A stretch of DNA of 64,000 nucleotides from Bactericera cockerelli (Eukaryota > Arthropoda > Insecta > Hemiptera > Triozidae). Location of the stretch: contig CM044955.1 in NCBI GenBank assembly GCA_024516035.1, forward strand, positions 13,864,079 to 13,928,078. Reading direction: 5' to 3'. The notes below the pieces were generated by a model that worked only from the letters and a program-made list of their open reading frames with translations, had not been told where the DNA came from and made no database searches. A program made the position numbers and the translations under genes. How positions within the stretch are numbered: position 1 is the stretch's first letter; each line of letters opens with the position of its first letter. Of the stretch, positions 57,301 to 64,000 are shown in pieces.

Positions 57301-60300
57301 TATTTTTTTTACAAGAACTGACGGAATGTATTCCCATTTATTACAATATTATTAAAATAAAGATAATAAGAAAACGAAACCAGCTCATAATACAAGAGAA
57401 TCAATATCTCTTAGTATGAGCTGTGAAGCAGTATTATAATTAAACAATCTATTCGACACAGATAGGTACCTCGAAACATAAGTAAGTACTAAGTATACAA
57501 GTAAACATTATTACATTATTAGGTTTACGCCAAGTTATGTATTTATTCTTTTTATGTACCTTCATCTTCTTAATATATTTATTTATTGTACCTATCATGT
57601 GTATCAATTGATGCAAATAAATTACAAATTACATTGCTACTCGAATGTTAATATCACTGAGGTCATATAACATAGAGGGGACCCGATGTATCAAGATTTG
57701 CGTCCAGTAGGGACCATCAGGCACCATTATGTGGTAATATAAGATTTGGTATCTGACGTGAAAATTAAGGATGTTTAGATATCCGCCACTGCATGACGTA
57801 AACAAAAAATTCAAATAAGTTGAACCAATCAGAGGCCGGGATTTGTTGAAAGAGGGACCATCAGCTGTTCAAAGTTGGACGCATAAATTTGTTCAATTCG
57901 AGATAGGTAAGGTTCCCCTATTTAATATGATCTCAGTGGTTAATATACAGGGAGGGTGTTCTTAAGAAACATAGCGAACCTTTTAACTTCGCATACTAGA
58001 GCTCAAACGACCTCAGTACCTTGATCGATACTTGTAACCTGGAGGTCGGTGGTTCAAGCCACGCATTCAACGTAGATTTAGTAAAGCAAGTTTGATTTGT
58101 TGTGATAACACGAAAGTGCTCAGCACAAATATGATAACTTTTTTTTTAATAGAGCTCAAATTATAGAGCAAAGTTACCTCTATTTTAGCTCTAGTGTACG
58201 TGGTTAAGGAGTTCCCTATGTTTTTAGGGATACCTTTTATACAATCCTTTTACATTCATTCATAATCAACGAAGCTCCGGAACGGCTGAGCTATATCTAT
58301 TTCCATGCATTGAATGAAGCCTGTTGATATCTACGGCTGTGTTTTTGTCTTGCGGGAGCCGGATCACTTCAACGCGTCATTCATGACCGCATGGAAAGAC
58401 ACCTACTTCTATTCTATTCCTTATTACAGAGGGCTCGCGGGAGCTGGATCACTTCAACGCGTCATTCATGACCGCATGGAAAGACACCTACTTCTATTCT
58501 ATTCCTTATTACAGAGGGCTCACGGGAGCTGGATCACTTCAACGCGTCATTCATGACCGCATGGAAAGACTTCTATTTTCTATTCTATTCTATTCTACTA
58601 TTACAGAGGGCTCGCGGGAGTTGGATCACTTCAACGCGTCATTCATGACCGCATGGAAAGACACCTACCTCTATTCTATTCCTTATTACAGAGGGCTCGC
58701 GGGAGTTGGATCACTTCAACGCGTCATTCATGACCGCATGGAAAGTCACCTACTTCTATTCTATTCCTTATTACAGAGGGCTCGCGGGAGCTGGATCACT
58801 TCAACGCGTCATTCATGACCGCATGGAAAGACACCTACTTCTATTCTATTCCTTATTACAGAAGGCTCGCGGGAGCTGGATCACTTCAACGCGTCATTCA
58901 TGACCGCATGGAAAGACACCTACAATTACAAGACCTACTTCTATTCTATTCCTTATTACAGAGGGCTCGCGGGAGCTGGATCACTTCAACGCGTCATTCA
59001 TGACCGCATGGAAAGACACGTACAACTACAAGACCTGGCGATGCAGCAGCCACGAGGAAATATTCAACCTGAGCCCCGGCCACGTCTTCTCAGGACAACT
59101 GAGTGTTACCGACATGAAGCTACGCCTTACGCAGTGAGATATATTTTTTTAATTTATGCACCGCACTTATTCTTTAATTGAATAGGTGAGTAGAAGAACA
59201 TGCTAAATCGAAAATCGATTTTTTTAGCAGAGTAACATGCAATGTACTCTTTCTTATCATCTCGTTGAATATGAAGTAAAGACACCCCCTACAACTATGG
59301 CAAAAATATGTTAGAGTTGAGGAAACCTATAGCATCTACACTGTATAGCATGTAGACCTATAGCATGTAGATTCTACAGCATAGTAACGTAGTATTATTG
59401 CACTCCTGAAAAGTCAATTTTTGTCATAGCATGTTCTTCTACACACCAATGCAATTATTTTTATCGTTTATTTGAAAAGTACCAGCATGATAACGATTTT
59501 TTTTTTCAAACAACCTTATTATATTTTCATTTAACATACATACACATCCTTCATTTAATATTTAATTAAGCGCGCGATTAGATCAGTGGTTAAGCACTCG
59601 CTTGCCATGCGAAAGGTCCCTGGTTCGATCCCCCGTGCCGACAAAAATTTGTATTCTTAATTTGGTTACAATTGTTAGTAAGGGATACCTTCTGGTGCGC
59701 TCGTGTTGACCCAGCACCTAATTGGGAAGTATTGTGTCACTTCTCGCCCATCGGAGGGGAAGCATACTACGGGATGGGTAGGCTACAACACAGACCACTA
59801 GCATCTACAGTAGCTCCTGTTTCATGGCTACGAAATAAAAACAACTGTGAAACACTCATCTTTAAAAAAATAATAATTAATAGTTCCTGCAGTCCAATGT
59901 ACTTTTTTTCAATCCAATATTATCTTCTTTTTTTACTGTCTTATTTTAATTATAGAAAAAATTGAGAACATGAGAAATTATGCTATTGGAATTAACAATA
60001 AACATTATTATTTATTTAACGAACTTGTTTTTATTTATTTTATTTTTAATTTCAGCACCATGCAGAACACTGAGGGAGGACGCAAGCTGAACCAGGCTAT
60101 GATGAACACTGGCAAGACCCTGGTCACTACTAGCAAGGCTGTCGGTGAGAATCTTGTCTCCATCAGTACAGACCAGGCGCGGCCGGTGCTAAGGAGCTGC
60201 GGAGCTCTGGCACCCCCAGACAAAAAATAAAAAAGAGAGGATTTTCTCAAGTCGTACACAATACACAATAAAAATTATCACGCATTTCTAGAATAATTAA

Positions 60301-62025
60301 TGCATAATTATTATAATGGGCATGGTAACACAGACTTAAAACTCTTTAGATACTGAAAGAGGGACTATATTAATCCTATTTTAGTCCGGTGTGTAGCACC
60401 CCCAAAACATTTCCACACCGGCCGCGCCTGGTACAGACATAAGACAAAAACACAAATTGTTGGTGCCCTTAAGAGGGTCGCCGTTATAAAGGGCTTCCAG
60501 TATAATAGAAAAACCTGGATATAAGAAATCAAAATCCAGGTCATATTTATTATTAATAAGAATAATACCGGGTGTATATATGACAATTGCTTTAAAAATA
60601 AAATCCACAATGTTAGTAGATCTTAACATCCTGTTGAGAGGAGCATAATACGTGTAATTTGAGTCTCAAGATGTTACGTAGAATGTGTTGGCCCTCCTGA
60701 GTCTCCGCTGGCAATCTAAAGGAATGAGCCCCAACAAACCACTATTTACCTCTGTAGAAGGGAAAATGTCCTTCTTTTAAGAGAAACCTGGATATAAGAG
60801 AAAAAAATCAGGTCATATTTACCTCTGTAGAAGGGAAAATGTCCTTCTTATAAGAGAAACTTGGGTATAAGAGAAAAGAAATCTGATCCCTCGAGTTCTC
60901 TTCTTACATTCAGGTTTGAGTTTGACTGTTTGTTTTTAATCTTATCTCGTTGGGGGACGTTAAACAGATACGATACTAGCCTTGTCAGCCCATAAGACAA
61001 TAACACAAAACCGTTGGTGCCCTTAATAAGGTTGGTGGTAGGAAGGGCCTTCAGGCGTTGAAATGTGGAAGTCGAAGGAAGAGGTTGAACAATGCCGACC
61101 CCAAGTAGGTTTGGGAAAAGATTCTTATATTGTACATTGTACAATACTTTGTTTATCCTGTAAGAATGAGACTAGGAAGTCCTTCTACTGTCACAGTCTA
61201 AACAAAGGCTCATTTAACACATTGCGTGCCAGGCCAAATGCTGAACAATGCACTCGTATTCCACGACTGAAATGGTTTACTTTCCTTGAGGTCACGTATA
61301 TAGTCACACATATATGTGAAACGTGGCCTCACAGAAAACTATACTCTCTCACTCATATGTGAGACGTTTATTTTCTCACATTTATTATTTTATTTTTTAG
61401 ACGTTTATTTTTCAGTTTATTTTCTTCTTATTCTTTTATTTGTAGTAAGTTGTAACATCTCTATTGTTTTTTATACTCCAACTCAGTTTCTATTGTTTAT
61501 TTTGTATATTATGTACTCATGTATGTGCAATAATTGTAAATAAAAAAGGCAACTTGTTTGCGATTAAAGTTTAAAAAAATATGTGAGACGTGGCACGCAA
61601 TGTGTTAATAGTACCGACCTCAGTAGCTTGATCGATAAGGCAGTGGACTTGTAACCTGGAGGTCGGTGGTTCAAGTCCCGGTTTCAGCGTAAATTTAGTA
61701 AAGCGAGTTTGAGTAGTTGTGATATCACGAAAGTGATTAACACAAATATGATAACTTTAATAAAAAAAAATGTGTTAATAGTCTTACAAATTTCCATACT
61801 CTGACTTTGGTTCCAGGCGGTGCCATCGCGCAAGCCAAGGGCGCGGTGACCACCTGGTGGTCCAGCCTGACTGCTATTCAGGCGAATGGGGGGTTCGAGT
61901 CCGACATCCCGGAGTCGGATGAAACAGAAGAGAAACAGAGCGAGGAAACAGCCAGTGCAACACTTGCAACACCCACGGAGGAGAGAAGCTCTGGCGAGAA
62001 CTTCGCCAAAGTGGAACACGTCTAG
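42308..62025 (+). CDS. AVL9: AVL9 homologue (DENN-type secretory pathway protein)
   Basis: Eleven exons: 42308-42379, 43067-43273, 43533-43767, 44044-44233, 53217-53383, 54795-55069, 55909-56043, 56944-57163, 58962-59133, 60056-60144, 61817-62025. All have GT-AG borders, phases chain, and the sum is 1971 nt (656 residues plus TAG), close to the ~650 of the human protein. Landmarks: VVGFHHKKGCQVEY at the N terminus, NTVQKSVCVLS and ITHAYFEE (exon 3), FRHKALLLFKLLLLE (exon 4), GYLCLPY (exon 7), DDVGWEGGDEWIR (exon 8), TAWKDTYNY and SVTDMKLR (exon 9). Exons 5-6 encode an acidic Ser-rich linker. AVL9 is a DENN-fold protein linked to late secretory traffic in yeast and to cell migration in animals. 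Intron 4 carries a retrotransposon in antisense; the start of exon 9 is multiplied upstream. Confidence 0.96.
42590..42790 (+). repeat. SINE family F copy
   Basis: GGGTTTGAACCCCAG, then AACCTTCTGGTGTGATTGTG, TTGACTCAGCACCTAA and ACAGGATGGGTA. It is the diverged partner of the copy at 59567. Confidence 0.7.
42880..43000 (-). repeat. SINE family E copy
   Basis: On the minus strand: GTCACCATGGCCAAATGAGT, GGGTTTGATCCCCAGC, TTTTTTCTGCTCTGTACTTG. Confidence 0.7.
44343..44744 (-). repeat. 3' LTR (402 bp)
   Basis: On the minus strand it runs TGTCATAGGG...CCGATTACA. It is the same length as the other LTR, with one difference seen (ATAATGG versus ATAAGGG near the plus-strand start). Confidence 0.95.
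44517..44524 (-). promoter_or_regulatory. TATA box in 3' LTR
   Basis: TATATAAA on the minus strand. If active, it would fire toward lower coordinates, against AVL9. Confidence 0.6.
45102..45599 (-). CDS. Third ORF of the retrotransposon, unknown
   Basis: From ATG at 45597-45599 the frame encodes about 165 residues rich in Thr, Pro, Asn and His. It has no membrane segment or signal peptide, so it does not resemble an envelope protein. It lies between the integrase end and the 3' LTR. It could be an accessory frame or chance openness. From here to 46570 no other frame is convincing; 45720-45890 is an AT-rich repeat of GTGCATAATA...AAATCTTA units. Confidence 0.45.
   Translation of the reverse strand: MEALVQILQSNNNPQPHHRLYESRKSNYNSYSKNKKDSRAHERMEVVCKMVTLLTKNTSEGTRRPTPIWHHTAQATTTITTRCGETTPTPPTGPAVKPHFHPLATSTITSDSGSTTFSLKSTGTPNQFQTKAMTHREETPRNTKKNTGGNNGTPRLQNFRRIPTE
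46578..46990 (-). pseudogene. Integrase C-terminal remnant
   Basis: The readable part starts at about LPLDVAL, the segment that normally follows the catalytic core. It continues through a Lys-rich helix to GPLTITRVVSDVNYEVEG and HIERLKPFYED, the SH3-like C-terminal domain of Ty3/gypsy integrases. The zinc-binding domain and catalytic core are absent. The frame differs from that of the reverse transcriptase upstream. Confidence 0.88.
46943..48605 (-). CDS. Pol: protease and reverse transcriptase, truncated in RNase H
   Basis: The frame opens within the end of gag, in the -1 frame relative to it, which suits frameshift expression. Protease shows AILDSGSTISIID (catalytic DSG) near 48470. Reverse transcriptase shows FCVDYRLLN, LDLKNCFWQIPL, LPFGLKSSPS and the active site YVDDWLVA (YVDD). 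The connection domain LGLSNYYRMFIP follows. RNase H begins (LVIDASDYGIGAII) and then stops at the deletion junction after about 12 further residues. The 5' limit is approximate. RT looks intact, but without RNase H and integrase core it cannot complete the cycle alone. Confidence 0.9.
48520..49575 (-). CDS. Gag C-terminal part with CCHC zinc knuckle
   Basis: The frame runs on from the break near 49570 through a Thr-rich linker to a capsid-like region with LPCYLEGPASDWYNYN, then CFNCHKIGHLARFC, a CX2CX4HX4C nucleocapsid knuckle, and a Gly/Arg-rich end. It overlaps the pol frame by more than 80 nt. There is no ATG at the start, as expected if it is the continuation of the upstream gag frame. 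Confidence 0.88.
   Translation of the reverse strand, partial: VFLNITTTPTSTTTTAQSSNTAPLVSLDNTRHLTEQSTSCSGPASITCPVTQNIVHQDPILKPKTPTLKPITFSAKFGENISDFLEKYRLACQVNGWVGNIRKTVLPCYLEGPASDWYNYNIKEHHTWEDVVTLIKTAFEEDIEKRILLIKLKSRKFKTDDEPTMAYIQDILTLCSKIDPLMPSDRIKEFLLDGLPLDMLKTVMLRGDDTLVQVIDNIKKINGVNRMVDIRNTEVELNQCNFINHNKQNNYDKNRQDEILERLKNLESNYSQKRPFQPRYRDNGRTGDGRPTCFNCHKIGHLARFCRTRKNFGQTTKRSGNGVVAHQGGVNEPRSTLNPPATAWSDQNQQA
49490..49993 (-). CDS. Gag N-terminal part, cut off by a frameshift
   Basis: ATG at 49991-49993. The N terminus (FDIYTLTMEEVQYELALRGE) and following coiled-coil-like Leu/Glu/Lys stretch are of the kind found at the start of insect gypsy Gag proteins. After the run of seven T (49568-49574, minus strand) the frame degenerates and stops. 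The next frame continues as Gag. Confidence 0.8.
   Translation of the reverse strand: MAKLIFDIYTLTMEEVQYELALRGETLKGTEKLDDLRRMLSKNKNKEVAQLAPEQLPNLEAELERIERGLDNLNTLFEGLADGSTNYRQIETRYLHYKSRISKFPECSQEQKILLKSLSDRFKELLQKYISYRETLNTKSFFKHNNYSHINDHHCTVIKHSTTSEPG
50150..50551 (-). repeat. 5' LTR (402 bp)
   Basis: Upstream LTR in element orientation, with TG...CA ends. The pair is almost identical. A short inverted repeat (ATGATCTGA/TCAGATCAT) lies in the middle. Confidence 0.95.
50324..50331 (-). promoter_or_regulatory. TATA box in 5' LTR
   Basis: TATATAAA on the minus strand, about 220 bp into the LTR. This is the likely promoter of the element. Confidence 0.65.
50895..51190. repeat. SINE family E, head and tail in opposite orientation
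   Basis: 50895-51025 reads as a minus-strand head (GGGTTCGATCGCCAGC). 51050-51190 reads as a plus-strand tail (GGGAGCAGCGACCAGTG, ATAACACAAAGAAACACA). Two copies or an inversion would explain it. Confidence 0.65.
51379..51776 (-). repeat. SINE family D copy with short insertion
   Basis: The head GCCTCCATGGCGTAACGG and the full body match the copy at 23712. An extra AT-rich stretch of about 55 bp interrupts the region near 51425-51480. Confidence 0.85.
52924..53143 (+). repeat. SINE family A copy
   Basis: GCACTGGTAGTCAAGTGGTT, GGTTTGAATCCC, full tail. It lies 70 bp upstream of AVL9 exon 5. Confidence 0.9.
53604..53815 (+). repeat. SINE family A copy
   Basis: GGTAGTCAAGTGGTTTACGC, GGTTCGAATCCC, tail to ATTATTATA. 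The first bases of the head are missing. Confidence 0.88.
54028..54268 (+). repeat. 5S rRNA-derived SINE
   Basis: The first ~95 bp follow 5S rRNA: CCGTTGAATACAACG, AGTTAAGCAACATCC, GGTTAGGCCTTGGATGGGT. The rest is a family tail with TTTTGTGAGTTTCCAGGAAA and GTTAAAAGCGACG. 5S-headed SINEs (SINE3 class) use the internal 5S promoter. Confidence 0.85.
54596..54748 (-). repeat. SINE family C copy
   Basis: On the minus strand: CCTCAGTGGCTTGATCGATA, GGTTCAAGTCCC, GTGATATCACAAAAGTGATT. It ends 46 bp before AVL9 exon 6. Confidence 0.87.
55086..55243 (-). repeat. SINE family C copy
   Basis: Begins 17 bp after the exon 6 donor. ACCGACCTCAGTAGCTTGAT, GGTTCAAGTCCC and the GTGACATCACGAAAGTG tail are complete. 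A head fragment of the same family recurs at 55810-55850. Confidence 0.88.
55308..55366. mobile_element. 59-bp minimal hAT-type element
   Basis: CAGTGGCGTAGCCAGGGGGG faces a near-complement ending CCCTACGCCACTG. GTAATAAT is duplicated at 55300-55307 and 55367-55374. The element is little more than its two ends. Confidence 0.88.
56209..56425 (-). repeat. SINE family B copy
   Basis: Complete on the minus strand, from TTCCGGTAGCTCAGTAGTAT to the ATTATTATTATT run, with more substitutions than most. Confidence 0.85.
56574..56880 (+). repeat. SINE family B copy with an inserted tail
   Basis: The head and first tail half are intact. A foreign piece at about 56700-56800 contains GAAAATTCAACCATAAGGTT and GAGCGGGATAAGACAGAG, as seen near 21022. 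The family B tail then resumes with ACGTCTTGGGCTTAGTGCTG. Confidence 0.85.
57164..58340. other. AVL9 intron 8, left part
   Basis: AT-rich, with one family C SINE near 58007. No other feature was recognised. Confidence 0.5.
58007..58150 (+). repeat. SINE family C copy, head shortened
   Basis: ACGACCTCAGTACCTTGATC, then CTTGTAACCTGGAGGTCGG and the GATAACACGAAAGTGCT tail. About 15 bp of the head is lost. Confidence 0.8.
58345..59010 (+). repeat. Eight tandem copies of the AVL9 exon 9 start and acceptor
   Basis: GGATCACTTCAACGCGTCAT occurs eight times, and TTATTACAG or TATTACAG precedes the last seven. Possible acceptors therefore fall before 58430, 58515, 58607, 58692, 58777, 58862 and 58962. 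Spacing is 85 bp except 92 and 100 bp. Only 58962 continues into the full exon. The 85-bp unit is one more than a multiple of three. Reading from copies 2-6 reaches a TGA (frame ...TRHS); reading from copy 7 enters exon 9 in the wrong frame. So only the last acceptor makes the normal protein. Confidence 0.95.
59134..59566. other. AVL9 intron 9, left part
   Basis: Two short CTATAGCATGTAGA repeats near 59330-59380; otherwise nothing recognised. Confidence 0.5.
59567..59830 (+). repeat. SINE family F, tRNA-Gly-like head
   Basis: The head GCGCGATTAGATCAGTGG...CTTGCCATGCG...GGTTCGATCCCC resembles tRNA-Gly(GCC), but its acceptor ends do not pair, so it is not a working tRNA gene. The tail includes GATACCTTCTGGTGCGCTCG and GTTGACCCAGCACC. 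Confidence 0.8.
60174..60430. mobile_element. hAT-type MITE, copy 2 (8-bp duplication)
   Basis: Ends CAGGCGCGGCCGG and CCGGCCGCGCCTG. GTACAGAC is duplicated at 60166-60173 and 60431-60438. It is colinear with the copy at 15218 and sits 29 bp after an AVL9 donor. Confidence 0.93.
60945..61125 (+). repeat. Interspersed repeat shared with 10205-10540
   Basis: CCCATAAGACAATAACAC, GGTTGAACAATGCCGACC and GGTTTGGGAAAAG match the other copy. A related GACATAAGACAAAAACACAA piece occurs near 60435, beside repeats of GAAAATGTCCTTCTT (60765, 60835). Confidence 0.6.
61218..61604. mobile_element. piggyBac-type MITE
   Basis: TTAA flanks both ends (61214-61217, 61605-61608). The termini are CACATTGCGTGCCA and TGGCACGCAATGTG, a perfect 14-bp match. 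The interior is AT-rich with CACATATGTGAAACGTGG repeats. Confidence 0.92.
61613..61770 (+). repeat. SINE family C copy with clear target duplication
   Basis: TGTGTTAATAGT flanks it (61601-61612, 61771-61782). Because the left copy overlaps the end of the piggyBac MITE, this SINE landed after the MITE. This copy gives the cleanest family C boundaries. Confidence 0.95.
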
Positions 62026-62197
62026 ACGGTACAAGGGAGTTGGTCATGTTGATAGTATTGTTTTTGTAGCAACTTCATTGGATCTTGAGTCTTTCTTGCT
62101 TTAAAGACAGTCCAAGGACGCAGCTACTTCAGCAAGAAGGTTGAGAAAGTTGTGGGGAGAATTTTTCCTTAGTAGAGCATGATTGGGTGGATCAAAT

Positions 62198-62405
62198 GCA
62201 CTGGTAGTCATGTGGTTAAGGCGCTAGTCTGGTAATCCTGTTAGCGTAGGGATCCGTTGGTTCAAATCCCACCCAGTGCATGAATTTTTCTTCAGTAATT
62301 TGAATTTGTGACCACATAATAATAAGACTCTAAAAGTCAGGTGGTAGAAAATGCTTTGAGCATTAACCTCGCTTGGTGGTTGCCTTTCACTGAAGAGTGT
62401 TATTA
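62198..62405 (+). repeat. SINE family A copy
   Basis: GCACTGGTAGTCATGTGG, GGTTCAAATCCC and the full tail. It lies about 170 bp after the AVL9 stop, so it may be transcribed in the 3' UTR. Confidence 0.88.
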
Positions 62406-62969
62406 CGATTTAATGTTGCTTCAGTGAAATCCTTAGGACCGTAATTGATGCACTAGGAGTAAATCTCGAATGAAAATTTATTACTTCCCATGTTAGCTAC
62501 AGCAACAACTGTAGTCTAAAAAGTTGAATCATGTGAAGACTCTGGTCCTCTGCCATAGTAGTCCTGTGTAGTCCACAGAATTAGGTAGAAAGGTTTTGTG
62601 TTTTAAGCTGTTAGTGACTTAGGTTGTGCGAGAAGTATTGGTAGTTATTAAGCGTCTTGCATTAGGTATTTTTTTAAATATATAAAATTCACGATAGTGT
62701 AATTAATTTATTATTTATATATAACGAGCCTGGTCCCCACCAGGCTCTTTAATAGCTGGATAGTAATGAAATTATTGTTCATGACAATAATTTAATGAAA
62801 TATTTTGAACGTTTTTGTTTTCTTCTTTTTTTTAGGATACTACAGTCAGTCCAAATGGTTTGCCAGAACAGTATAATAATACCATTCTTCGAGAATGATT
62901 TGAAAAATATGCCATTTTCTTCAAGTTTAGATTGAGATTTTGATAAGCTGGTTCAAGTGGGGATTGATA

Positions 62970-63215
62970 TTTTTACAAGCAGTGGGTACCGCACTAGACT
63001 TGCACGCACGGTGACCTGAGTTCGAATCCCAGCAGAGTCAGAATTTTTCGTATCTCGTGATTAAAAATGAGTACTTATTTTGATGTGAGCAGCGACCAGT
63101 GGCGGTACTATAGGAAAATGATATAAGAGAATAGAGAAGAAACGGAAAAGTCCTATAATTCTGGGCTACCCGCTAAATTTGTGATATACATAATAACACA
63201 AAGAACACACATTTA
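62970..63215 (+). repeat. SINE family E copy
   Basis: Head region GACTTGCACGCACGGTGACC, GAGTTCGAATCCC. The tail has TCTCGTGATTAAAAATGAG, GAGCAGCGACCAGTGG and ends ACAAAGAACACACAT. Confidence 0.8.
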
Positions 63216-64000
63216 TTTATTATTTATAAAACTACTAAAATTACTGGTTTTTATATCTCTCTACCTGTCGACAATAATGTTTGTTAAAAACACCATTATG
63301 TGTATTAATAAATAATACAAGTTTTCCTTTTTTTTCTTCGTTTTATTATTTTTCAAGAAAAAATAATGAGTTCTGAAATGCAAGGTTTTGACCTCCCTGA
63401 TGTTGGCAGTATTTAATCTCTTACATTAACCATTTTAATGTAACCCTTTTGGTTCCTAATATTATTATCTTGTTTATTTTCACATTTTTAATCATCTGTC
63501 GTGTTTACTCATTAACTCATCTCTCATTCATTACATTATGTTTAAATATTTTTGTCTATAAGAAAAGATGTATTTTAATTCATATTTTTTTTAGTGACCT
63601 CATAAATTATTACTGTATTTTCCTTATTTATTAATTATGTTAAATACACTCTTGTTATGTATTTGCTTGTAAAGGCTATAAACTTTCTGTATTCTTAATA
63701 TAGTAGTCATGTTGGTCAATCAATCTCAAATTTGGCTTTGGCTCAACAATTCTTTCTCGTATATTTATTAGTAAAATATCTCTTCCAAAGAGAAAAGTGT
63801 CGTTTCCAAAACACTGACTTTGTCCCCCTTCTGAATTCCTGGAGAAATTTGTTCTACCCGGAACTGTTATGATATAAAATCTTGATTTATTTAATCAATA
63901 TTTTCCCCTGATTACAAAATCTATTGTTTCTATTGAAATTTATTTCTCTTATTTCCTGAATCCACCTCCAGCTTTCTGTCACATATTATAGATCTTATAC

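Larger units (their letters stand above)
62026..64000. other. AVL9 3' region
   Basis: Probable 3' UTR and downstream DNA. It contains SINEs at 62198 and 62970 and a 9-bp perfect hairpin GAGCCTGGT-CCCC-ACCAGGCTC (62726-62747). No further coding sequence was recognised and the end is AT-rich. Confidence 0.5.

Noticed and set aside
58314..59181. Series of 60-116 residue repeat frames
   Set aside because: They are out-of-frame readings of the duplicated AVL9 exon 9 start.
59567..59642. tRNA-Gly(GCC) gene
   Set aside because: The anticodon arm and T-arm look right, but the acceptor strands do not pair and a SINE tail follows.

Overview
This window looks like animal nuclear DNA, most likely from an insect with a repeat-rich, intron-rich genome. 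A hemipteran is my guess, at low confidence. It is AT-rich, has GT-AG introns, and is densely seeded with tRNA-derived and 5S-derived SINEs and small DNA transposons. Five protein-coding loci and one frameshifted gene-like locus can be supported.

Layout. 1-3.2 kb: SINE fragments and simple repeats. 3.7-4.9 kb (-): an intronless gene for an unrecognised 397-residue acidic protein. 4.9-12.9 kb: repeats only. 12.9-26.3 kb (+): an ABCG half-transporter whose first exon(s) I could not find; eleven exons with consistent phases carry the whole ATPase core and membrane domain. 28.4-33.9 kb (-): a five-exon CPPED1-type metallophosphatase, with all metal motifs but three single-base frameshifts. 35.0-35.4 kb (-): intronless RPA3. 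41.2-41.8 kb (-): a rhodanese-domain locus with three frameshifts. 42.3-62.0 kb (+): a complete eleven-exon AVL9 gene predicting 656 residues.

A Ty3/gypsy-type LTR retrotransposon (44343-50551) sits antisense in AVL9 intron 4. It has 402-bp LTRs differing at one base and a 4-bp target duplication. Internally it is defective: most of RNase H and the integrase core are deleted and gag is frameshifted. Several DNA elements can be delimited to the base by their terminal inverted repeats and target duplications: three hAT-type MITEs plus one longer hAT-type element, two piggyBac-type MITEs, a Mutator-like element with a 10-bp duplication, a TA-flanked foldback, and a 2.06-kb element flanked by ACCT.

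The most striking signal is not a gene. In all three multi-exon genes, the short stretch that straddles an exon edge (5' splice site, 3' splice site or stop codon) has been tandemly multiplied, in eight separate places. Examples are an exon end plus GTGAGT in the ABCG gene (about 13 extra copies), an AVL9 exon start plus its acceptor (8 copies), and the ends of the ABCG and CPPED1 coding regions with their stop codons. This leaves rows of decoy splice sites beside working ones.
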